Shown here piece by piece: positions 1-5,470 of a stretch of DNA of 8,090 nucleotides. Location of the stretch: contig DLVS01000732.1 of NCBI GenBank assembly GCA_003445095.1, forward strand, positions 1 through 8,090. The letters are read 5' to 3'. Source of the stretch: Verrucomicrobiales bacterium. Lineage in GTDB: Bacteria > Verrucomicrobiota > Verrucomicrobiia > Limisphaerales > UBA9464. The first letter of the stretch is position 1. The number at the start of each line of letters is the position of its first letter. The position numbers were made by a program, and so were the translations under genes. The notes below the pieces were generated by a model. It ran no database searches. It had not been told where the DNA came from and saw only the letters and a list, made by a program, of their open reading frames with translations.

Positions 1-99
1 AACCCCTTTCGTAACACCCTCTCTTACCTCCCCAACGCTCGGCCAGCTCCGGACGATCGCGACTGCATCCCGAAGGCTAAGTCTGCGTGTCTTCCCCAT
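1..99 (-). CDS. Possible N-terminal start of an unidentified gene, cut by the left edge
   Basis: An ATG at 97-99 on the minus strand opens a frame that stays open for 33 codons to the edge of the window. The visible peptide begins MGKTRRLSLRDAVAIVRSWP. It starts 7 bp after the TAG stop of the aminotransferase, on the same strand, so it could be the third gene of that operon. No clear Shine-Dalgarno sequence precedes the ATG and the peptide shows no family I recognise. An open stretch of 33 codons can easily arise by chance in GC-rich DNA, and a plus-strand frame is also open across this stretch. The spacing is the only real argument for a gene. Confidence 0.25.
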   Translation of the reverse strand, partial: MGKTRRLSLRDAVAIVRSWPSVGEVREGVTKGV

Positions 100-106
100 C
101 CGTGAG

Positions 107-1258
107 CTACAGAAGCTCAATCACCCGAGCGAGTTCGGCCTCGGTGTTGTAGTAGTGCGGGCTGAGGCGAATCCACCGTCGTTCGTCACGGGTTGTCCGC
201 AGCGAAGTGACGATTCCTGCTTCTGCGAGGCGGGCGTGGAGCACGGCACAATCGTGTCCTGGCGTAGCGAAAGTGATGATTCCGCTCGTATTTGCGTCGG
301 GCGGGGACGGCAGCAGTACTTCGCATCCGTGTTCCTGGAGGGCCTTGGCCAACCACGCGCGCTTGCGGGCAAGATCACTGGCGATCGCTTCGCCCCCCAC
401 CGCTTCCAGCAAGCTCAACGCCGCGCTCAATCCGGCTAAGCCCAACAAGTTCTGGCTGCCGACTTCGTAACGTCGTGCGTCGTGGCGAAACGAGATGTCG
501 TCTTGTGCCACAAAATTCGGGCCCCGGACGTTGTGCCAGCCATGGACAATCGGCTGGAGCGCGGCTTGGAGTTCCTTTCGCACATACAGGACTCCAGCGC
601 CGCACGGCCCCAGCAGCCACTTGTGGGAATCCGCCGCAAGGAAATCGACGCCGGCGACCGTTGTGCGGAAGGCGCCCAGCGTCTGGATCGCATCAACGCA
701 AAACCATATGCCTCGACCCCTCAGCCAACGTCCCAATGATTCAACCTCCACACGCCAGCCACTGACAAAATGACAACTCGACAACGCCACGAGTCGGGTG
801 TCTTCGTCCACCTGACCCTGGACGTCGAACACTCGGATGCGCCCTAGCTCCTTCACATTGAGGAAACGGACTTGAACTCCCCGATCGGCGAGCGCCATCC
901 AGGGATAGACGTTGGACGGGTAATCATCGTGATACACCAGGATGTTTTGGCCGCGCTTCCACGGGAGTCCGGCCGCGATGTAACTCAGCGCCAAGGACGT
1001 TGGACCAACCAGGGCGATTTCCTCAGGTTGCGCTTGGAGGGCTCGGGCGGCTGCTCGGCGAGTTTCCGCGACAAACCCGGGCGACAGCGCCGCCTGCTGA
1101 TCGTCCAACGTCGCGGTGTGTAGATGGGCGGCGACGGCATCGGCCACGCGTCGGGGCAGGGGGCAAACGGCGGCATGCGCCAGGAATATTTTCTTTCCGA
1201 CGACAGGAAACTCGTGACGACGGAGCTCCTCGTTCGCCTGAAGCTCGGCCGGAGTCAT
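107..1258 (-). CDS. Class V PLP-dependent aminotransferase (cysteine desulfurase/isopenicillin-epimerase-like fold)
   Basis: The product is 383 aa, a normal length for fold-type I class V aminotransferases. Such enzymes use pyridoxal phosphate for transamination, desulfuration, epimerisation or related steps. The expected PLP signatures are visible: VDAIQTLG (188-195, Asp189 for the pyridine nitrogen and Gln192), then ADSHKWLLGPCGAG (209-222) with Lys213 as the likely Schiff-base lysine after His212. YEVGSQN (264-270) and RWIRLSPHYYNT (361-372) match the family's C-terminal conserved blocks. The group II cysteine desulfurase cysteine loop is absent: TTRDERRW occupies that region and has no Cys. 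A canonical cysteine desulfurase is therefore unlikely and the substrate is unknown. The ATG at 1258 overlaps the terC-like stop in an ATGA junction, implying translational coupling. The same frame stays open to about 1801, but the extra N-terminus would lie wholly inside the TerC gene and has no family similarity, so the short start is chosen. Confidence 0.9.
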   Translation of the reverse strand: MTPAELQANEELRRHEFPVVGKKIFLAHAAVCPLPRRVADAVAAHLHTATLDDQQAALSPGFVAETRRAAARALQAQPEEIALVGPTSLALSYIAAGLPWKRGQNILVYHDDYPSNVYPWMALADRGVQVRFLNVKELGRIRVFDVQGQVDEDTRLVALSSCHFVSGWRVEVESLGRWLRGRGIWFCVDAIQTLGAFRTTVAGVDFLAADSHKWLLGPCGAGVLYVRKELQAALQPIVHGWHNVRGPNFVAQDDISFRHDARRYEVGSQNLLGLAGLSAALSLLEAVGGEAIASDLARKRAWLAKALQEHGCEVLLPSPPDANTSGIITFATPGHDCAVLHARLAEAGIVTSLRTTRDERRWIRLSPHYYNTEAELARVIELL

Positions 1259-1998
1259 CGGTAAGGCTGATGCAGGACCACTTGCTGGGCCTTGCGCAAA
1301 CGGATGTTGAGCATTTCCACTACTACCGAAAACGCCATGGCGAAATAGATATATCCCCGGGGAATGTGCTGATGGAAGCCTTCCGCCACGAGCATGGTGC
1401 CGATCAGAATCAAGAACGAGAGCGCCAATATTTTGATCGTCGGGTGCCGATCCACGAAGCGGGCGATTTGGTTCACGAAAACCAACATGACAATCATGGC
1501 TATGACGACGGCGGCGACCATGACGGAGATTCGGTTGACCATCCCCACCGCCGTGATCACTGAGTCCAGCGAGAAAACAATGTCGAGTAACAGAATCTGG
1601 ACGATGACCGAATGGAAGGTCACGGCACTGACATTGGATTTTTCTCCGTCCACTCCCTCGAGTTTCTGATGGATTTCGTGAGTGCTTTTCCAAATCAGAA
1701 ACAGGCCACCGAGCAAGAGGATGAGGTCTTTTCCCGACAGAGAGAACTGATAACCCAGGATTGAGTCTTGCCAGAACGGTTTGTCGAGGCGCATGACCCA
1801 AGAGAGGGAAAGGAGGAGTAGCACGCGCGTGATGAGAGCGAGACTGAGGCCCAGCCGCCGCGCGTTGGCCTGCTCGTGGGCTGGGAGCTTGCCACTCAAA
1901 ATCGAAATGAAGATGAGATTGTCGATCCCAAGGACGATTTCGAGAACCGTGAGGGTAACGAGACTGACCCAGAGGTCCAACGAGAGCAGCGCTTCCAT
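1255..1998 (-). CDS. TerC family integral membrane protein (YgdQ-like)
   Basis: The product is 247 aa with about seven hydrophobic helices. It closely resembles the short TerC-family proteins such as E. coli YgdQ. Visible hallmarks are LTVLEIVLGIDNLIFISIL (15-33) with Asp26, DLILLLGGLFLIWKSTHEIH (91-110), the second acidic helix LLLDIVFSLDSVITAVGM (136-153) with Asp145, RHPTIKILALSFLILIG (184-200) and the C-terminal PRGYIYFAMAFSVVVEML (213-230). The TerC family is linked to tellurite resistance, and some members act in manganese export or metal loading of exported proteins; the role here is inferred only. The ATG at 1998 gives the family's usual N-terminus directly before the first helix. A TTG at 2046 would add 16 polar residues and is less likely. 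The TGA stop overlaps the aminotransferase ATG by 4 bp. No convincing promoter is visible in the short space between this gene and the upstream terminator. Confidence 0.9.
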   Translation of the reverse strand: MEALLSLDLWVSLVTLTVLEIVLGIDNLIFISILSGKLPAHEQANARRLGLSLALITRVLLLLSLSWVMRLDKPFWQDSILGYQFSLSGKDLILLLGGLFLIWKSTHEIHQKLEGVDGEKSNVSAVTFHSVIVQILLLDIVFSLDSVITAVGMVNRISVMVAAVVIAMIVMLVFVNQIARFVDRHPTIKILALSFLILIGTMLVAEGFHQHIPRGYIYFAMAFSVVVEMLNIRLRKAQQVVLHQPYR

Positions 1999-2086
1999 GG
2001 CGTCAGCGTGACAATAGGTGCCGCAGACAGACAAGCTTTGGGCCAAGGTCGTGCGGCGAGGAGCGGTGAGCGTTCTCTATCAAAGC

Positions 2087-2117
2087 AAAAAAAAGCGCCC
2101 CATCAACTGGGGCGCTT
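2087..2117 (-). terminator. Intrinsic terminator of the pseudopilin gene
   Basis: On the minus strand a perfect 9-bp stem (AAGCGCCCC at 2109-2117 read as minus strand, pairing with GGGGCGCTT at 2093-2101) encloses a 7-nt loop. It runs directly into eight T residues (2087-2094). It lies 17 bp beyond the pseudopilin stop codon. This is a textbook rho-independent terminator. It should separate the pseudopilin transcript from the TerC-aminotransferase pair downstream on the same strand. Confidence 0.88.
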
Positions 2118-2134
2118 GGTTGAAGAAGCGATGA

Positions 2135-2962
2135 TTAGTTCGCGTTGGACGCGTTATCCCACGGGAAGATGAAGTCTTGCTTACTATCCGTCGCGGCGCC
2201 CGCGTCACGGATTTGCTCTTTGGCACGTCCCGAGGTGACCTGTTGAACCGAACCGTCACCGAGGAGGAAGTTACCCGCGTTCTGGTGAATGCCGCCGGTA
2301 AATCCAGCTTGGGTATTGGCCGCCTTGGCGACACCAGTTCCAGCCGGCGCGAGGATCGTAACCAAGACTCCCTTAGTCGTCGTCCCGGTCTCACCGTTGA
2401 ATTGAACCGGGTTGCTACCCAGGGCGCCGTTGGTGAGGTTGCGATCGCCGGAGAGGATGGTCTGCGGCTGTTCTTCGCTGGCAGTGATTCCAACGAAGTA
2501 GCTAACACTCTGGTTGGGGCCAGCGGAACCGTTGGAGCCCAGCATGGCACGCCAGCTGGAAGCGGGCTTCTTCTTGGAATCCGAAGGGCAGAGAATGATT
2601 TTTGGGGTGCTCAGTTCGTTCGAGAGAACTGTGTACACAGCCCAAACGGGGTTGTTGGCAAGACCGGCGTTTAACGGCGGTGTGTTAGGGAACTGGACCG
2701 TGCCTGGCCCGACATACTCCTGGGCGCCACCTTCATTGGTGCTGACGTCCCAGGGAAACCGGCTGCTGTTGTCGGTCGCAAAGATCCGGTTGGCCAAGCC
2801 GATGTTTTTGAGGTTGTTAACGCAGGCGATGCGGTTGGCCTTGGCCTTAGCCTTGGCCAGTGCGGGGAGCAGCATGCCGGCGAGAATCGCGATGATGGCG
2901 ATCACCACGAGGAGCTCGATCAGCGTGAAGGCGCTGATCTTGTGCTGACGGAGACGATTCAT
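2135..2962 (-). CDS. Prepilin-type pseudopilin with C-terminal H-X9-DG motif
   Basis: This is a 275-aa type IV pilin/type II secretion pseudopilin-like protein. A short basic leader ([11 protein letters not shown]) precedes [20 protein letters not shown], the prepilin cleavage/methylation segment, with Glu16 at mature position +5. The predicted cut falls between Ala11 and Phe12. The -1 residue is Ala rather than the usual Gly, a variant I believe is common in this phylum. The hydrophobic helix spans about 12-35, followed by a lysine/alanine-rich helix and a globular domain with [19 protein letters not shown] (47-65) and KIILCPSD (121-128, a possible Cys pair with Cys47). Near the C-terminus His226 and Asp236-Gly237 form the H-X9-DG motif ([16 protein letters not shown]). 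The mature protein should be membrane anchored and face the periplasm or surface. It stands alone with its own promoter and terminator; no secretion ATPase, peptidase or other pilin gene is nearby. Its specific role is unknown. Confidence 0.93.
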   Translation of the reverse strand: MNRLRQHKISAFTLIELLVVIAIIAILAGMLLPALAKAKAKANRIACVNNLKNIGLANRIFATDNSSRFPWDVSTNEGGAQEYVGPGTVQFPNTPPLNAGLANNPVWAVYTVLSNELSTPKIILCPSDSKKKPASSWRAMLGSNGSAGPNQSVSYFVGITASEEQPQTILSGDRNLTNGALGSNPVQFNGETGTTTKGVLVTILAPAGTGVAKAANTQAGFTGGIHQNAGNFLLGDGSVQQVTSGRAKEQIRDAGAATDSKQDFIFPWDNASNAN

Positions 2963-2998
2963 AAGTTTGGTGATGTAACGGAGTGATGTGGCGCGGAC

Positions 2999-3026
2999 AT
3001 TAGTGACCGCTCACTTTTTGTGTCAA
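2999..3026 (-). promoter_or_regulatory. Candidate sigma-70 promoter of the pseudopilin gene
   Basis: On the minus strand a perfect -35 hexamer TTGACA (3021-3026) is followed after 16 bp by ACTAAT (2999-3004), which matches the -10 consensus at four of six positions, including its last four bases except one. Shifting by a few bases gives TAATGT at 18 bp as an alternative -10. Transcription would start about 30 bp before the pseudopilin ATG. No strong Shine-Dalgarno sequence is seen between promoter and start codon. Confidence 0.5.
3002..3015. promoter_or_regulatory. Perfect inverted repeat inside the pseudopilin promoter
   Basis: AGTGA (3002-3006) and TCACT (3011-3015) are exact inverted copies separated by CCGC. 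The dyad overlaps the proposed -10 and fills much of the spacer to the -35, a typical position for a repressor operator. Five-base arms are short, so chance occurrence is possible; position is the main argument. Confidence 0.35.
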
Positions 3027-3445
3027 CGCCTTTCTCTTTTGGGAGCATCACCAATGCCAGGACGCTCGAACGTTCAGAATTCGTCGATTTCTCGCTCATT
3101 TCGCCTGGGTTGGTCGCCAATTCCGCCCTGCCTGTGCGTGAATTTCACGCGCTGGTCACCGACAGGAACATAGTCTGGAGGGGGAGTCGGTTCCAGCAAG
3201 CGGCCGACCCCGACCCCGCACGTTGACTTTACGGGCGCCACTTTGCGGAGGCCTAAGCGGGTACCTTGGTTCTCCAGGCCGGGTGGCTTGGCGGGAGCTT
3301 CGCCCCACCGTGCAAGAAAATAAGAGGCACTTCTCTCCGAACGACAAACAACTTGAGCCGTGACGCCAACCAGTCCAGAAGGAAGGCGTCAAACTCGAGT
3401 TCTGGGCCACGCACCCGTGTCCAAGGGCCGAATTGTCTATGAGCT
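3027..3445. other. Gene-free intergenic region upstream of the sigma factor
   Basis: Short open frames exist here on both strands but none shows family similarity, a good ribosome site or a domain, so I call it non-coding. It contains three small items. A composite hairpin at 3282-3309 pairs GGTGG/CCACC and GGCG/CGCC with a 7-nt loop and a 3-nt bulge; it lacks a T-run on either strand, so it is not an intrinsic terminator. GGAAC (3165-3169) is followed 16 bp later by GTCGGTT (3186-3192), reminiscent of ECF-type promoters, oriented toward the sigma gene. CGACCC is repeated twice in tandem at 3205-3216. Together they suggest a long leader for the sigma factor gene, but none is proven. Confidence 0.4.
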
Positions 3446-4063
3446 ATGGGTACCGCCACTAATGCTAGCCGCCGCACAAGCGTTACTTTGATCAACCGAA
3501 TCAAGGATTTGGACGACGAAGATGGCTGGAAGCAATTCTTTGAACGCTATCGACGCTTGGTGATGAGCATCGGTCGCCAGCATGGGCTGACTGAATCCGA
3601 GGCGGAGGAGGTCGGGCAAGAGGTCTTCTCCCGCGTTGCCCGCAACATTGGGGTTTTCGAAACTGGCGGCCGGCCTGGGGCGTTTCGGCGGTGGCTGGGG
3701 CAGTTGACCACCTGGTGTGCGATCGATGCCCAACGCAAGCGCCGCTTAGTCGTCAGTCCTTTGCCGCGGGAAGGATCTGATGACCGCGCCTCTGCCGCCG
3801 AGACGGTTCCCGCTCCAGGGTCCGACGACCCCGTGGGCGAGGTCACTGACCGAGACTTTCACGAATTGTTGCTGCGGCGGTTGAAGCAACTGGTCTCCGC
3901 CAAAGATTTCCAGATTTACCAACTTATTACCTTTGAGGGGTGGACTCCGGTGCAAGTGGCCGACCATCTCAAGATGCGACGTGGCACGGTGGACACCATC
4001 ATCTGTCGAACGCGCCAAACTGCTCGCCGCGAACTGGAGCGTTTGGGTGAGCGAATCGGCTAG
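3446..4063 (+). CDS. ECF-type RNA polymerase sigma factor (sigma-70 family)
   Basis: The product is 205 aa, the usual size for an extracytoplasmic-function sigma factor, which directs RNA polymerase core to a specific promoter set. Region 2 is about residues 28-100: WKQFFERYRRLVMSIGRQHG, then a helix with EVGQEVFSRVARN and the -10-contacting WLGQLTTWCAIDAQRKRR. An acidic, proline-containing linker (108-136) leads to region 4 (about 148-200), whose helix-turn-helix is visible as TFEGWTPVQVADHLKMRRGTVDTIICRTRQ. An in-frame TGA at 3440-3442 stops the frame just upstream, so ATG 3446 is the first possible start. AAGGG at 3423-3427 is too far away (18 bp) to be an ideal ribosome site. No anti-sigma factor with a HxxxCxxC zinc motif follows. 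The next genes encode a four-helix membrane protein and a hydrolase. Target promoters are unknown. Confidence 0.92.
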   Translation: MGTATNASRRTSVTLINRIKDLDDEDGWKQFFERYRRLVMSIGRQHGLTESEAEEVGQEVFSRVARNIGVFETGGRPGAFRRWLGQLTTWCAIDAQRKRRLVVSPLPREGSDDRASAAETVPAPGSDDPVGEVTDRDFHELLLRRLKQLVSAKDFQIYQLITFEGWTPVQVADHLKMRRGTVDTIICRTRQTARRELERLGERIG

Positions 4064-4148
4064 GGAATATTCAATGGCGGAGTGCTCAGGCTTCACGCGC
4101 GGGCAGTGAAAGTGGGGCCGCCGCCGAAATTACGACTCGCGGTGAATG

Positions 4149-4164
4149 GATGCAGTGGTGCATC
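4149..4164. repeat. Perfect 6-bp inverted repeat before the four-helix membrane protein gene
   Basis: GATGCA (4149-4154) and TGCATC (4159-4164) are exact inverted copies with a 4-nt spacer GTGG. The element ends 15 bp upstream of the preferred ATG at 4180 and just before the GGAAG ribosome-site candidate (4168-4172). It could form a small RNA hairpin affecting translation or act as a protein-binding dyad. If translation began at 4150 the repeat would be coding. Confidence 0.35.
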
Positions 4165-4179
4165 GTCGGAAGCTGTCCG

Positions 4180-4617
4180 ATGAGTTCGAAAATCAAGTCG
4201 CCCTGGTGGTTGCTAACGGTCGCGCTGGCCCTCGTTGGTGCGATCCTGCCGTTCTGGTCCCTCGTGCGCGGAGCCGGTTTGAGCGGTTCGCTGAATGATG
4301 CCGGGTTCATGGCGGTGCTCTGGGGCGCCTCACCCTTCGTCTTGCCCCCGGTGGCGGCGTGGATCGCCCGTCGGCCTTGGGTTCGAATCATGGTGGTGGT
4401 TCTAGCCGCCATCGCCGTTGTATTCGGTTTGACCAATTATCTGGTGATCCAACCGGCGCAGGACGCCGCGCACGGAACGGCCAGCTACTTCTTGCTCCCG
4501 ATCTGGCAATGGCCCATGGCGTTGTTGGGCGTGGCTTTGGCGCTCATTGTGCCTTCGGCGGCGGACGAGCAGCGCATGGATTCGCCAGCCGCTGCAGCGG
4601 CGAATGAAGTCCCATAG
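4180..4617 (+). CDS. Small four-helix integral membrane protein of unknown function
   Basis: From ATG 4180 the product is 145 aa with four hydrophobic segments, at about 9-29, 42-62, 69-91 and 103-124. It has short basic or polar connecting loops (ARRPWVR at 63-69) and an acidic, alanine-rich soluble tail ending ANEVP. The 4180 start is preferred because GGAAG (4168-4172) sits 7 bp upstream; an ATG at 4150 in the same frame would add ten residues. I recognise no family. The gene lies 116 bp after the sigma factor and 25 bp before the hydrolase on the same strand, so co-expression is plausible. It has no cysteine-zinc motif or helix arrangement typical of a known anti-sigma factor, although a membrane partner of the sigma factor cannot be excluded. 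It ends in tandem stops TAGTAG. Confidence 0.75.
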   Translation: MSSKIKSPWWLLTVALALVGAILPFWSLVRGAGLSGSLNDAGFMAVLWGASPFVLPPVAAWIARRPWVRIMVVVLAAIAVVFGLTNYLVIQPAQDAAHGTASYFLLPIWQWPMALLGVALALIVPSAADEQRMDSPAAAAANEVP

Positions 4618-4642
4618 TAGGGACCGAATCGTCGAGGGCGCC

Positions 4643-5470
4643 ATGGGCGATTCCATCGAAATCCGAGTCCACGGATCGCCCGGCGTGCCCACGGTGGTTT
4701 ATTTGCCGGGAATTCACGGCGACTGGACCCTGGTCACCGGATTCCGCCTCGCGTTGGGAGAGCGAGTCCGCTTTGTGGAGTTTAGTTATCCGCGAACGAT
4801 CAAGTGGTCCGTGGCCGACTATGCGTCGGCGGTGACTCGAGCGTTGGTGGAAGCTGAGGTTAGTCGAGGTTGGATGGTCGGAGAATCATTTGGATCGCAA
4901 GTCGCGTGGGCGGTCTTTGAGAACGCGGCGACCACCAAGTCTGGGGGAGCAAAATTCCGACCGGAGGGATTGGTGCTGGCCGGTGGATTTGTGCGACATC
5001 CCTGGATCGCGGCGGTGCGGTGGGTCCGCTTGTGGTTTTCGCGGGCACCGCAATGGGCGCTGGGCGGATTCCTCCTGCTGTACCGGGCGTACTCTCGTTT
5101 CCGATTCCGCAGGTCGCCGGTGAACTTATCGGCGTGCGACGAATTTCTCGAACGCCGCCGCCGCGCTGGAGAGCGGGCCGCGATCACGCACCGGCTCGAT
5201 CTGATCATCGACACGGATCTCCGGAGCGCGGCGCGCTCGATCGAAGCCCCCGTACTTTCGTTAACAGGATTTTGGGATCCCATTGTACCATGGCCCTGGG
5301 TGCGGGCCTGGCTCCGGCGTGAGTGTCCGGGTTGGCGCGGGGAGCGGATTCTGGCCTGGGCCGATCACACAGTGTTGGTGACCCAACCCGTCAAATCGGC
5401 CGAGATCGTCTGGAAATGGATCTCCGACGGCTTGGTAACTCAGAGTCGTGCGACCAGCAATTCGCGCTGA
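4643..5470 (+). CDS. Alpha/beta hydrolase fold protein
   Basis: From ATG 4643 the product is 275 aa. The fold's catalytic features are present. YLPGIHGDW (20-28) is the oxyanion-hole loop after strand 3. GESFG (80-84) is the G-x-S-x-G nucleophile elbow with Ser82. LTGFWDPIVP (207-216) supplies the probable acid Asp212, and WADHTVLV (239-246) the probable base His242. A helical, arginine-rich cap lies at about 120-185 (WIAAVRWVRLWF, FLLLYRAYSRFRFRRS), unusually basic and aromatic, which may contact membrane or polyanions. No signal peptide is seen, so it is likely cytoplasmic. The chosen start has GAGGG at 4634-4638, 4 bp upstream; an in-frame ATG at 4604 would overlap the preceding gene and lacks a ribosome site. 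Substrate is unknown; esterase, lipase-like or haloperoxidase-like activity is possible. Its last 31 bp overlap the 3' end of pckG on the opposite strand. Confidence 0.82.
   Translation: MGDSIEIRVHGSPGVPTVVYLPGIHGDWTLVTGFRLALGERVRFVEFSYPRTIKWSVADYASAVTRALVEAEVSRGWMVGESFGSQVAWAVFENAATTKSGGAKFRPEGLVLAGGFVRHPWIAAVRWVRLWFSRAPQWALGGFLLLYRAYSRFRFRRSPVNLSACDEFLERRRRAGERAAITHRLDLIIDTDLRSAARSIEAPVLSLTGFWDPIVPWPWVRAWLRRECPGWRGERILAWADHTVLVTQPVKSAEIVWKWISDGLVTQSRATSNSR

Noticed and set aside
1000..1563. 187-codon plus-strand open frame across the aminotransferase-TerC junction
   Set aside because: It is antisense to two solid genes; the His/Asp-rich stretch is the complement of TerC membrane codons.
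1259..1801. N-terminal extension of the aminotransferase frame through the TerC gene (total 564 codons)
   Set aside because: It overlaps an excellent TerC gene on the same strand, has low-complexity Arg/His/Pro-rich sequence with no family match, and the aminotransferase begins normally at 1258.
3020..3226. 68-codon plus-strand open frame in the intergenic region
   Set aside because: No ribosome site, no similarity, and it covers the pseudopilin promoter region.
3223..3228. TTGACT as a -35 box for the sigma factor gene
   Set aside because: No -10-like hexamer occurs at 16-18 bp downstream; that stretch is GCGGAGG.
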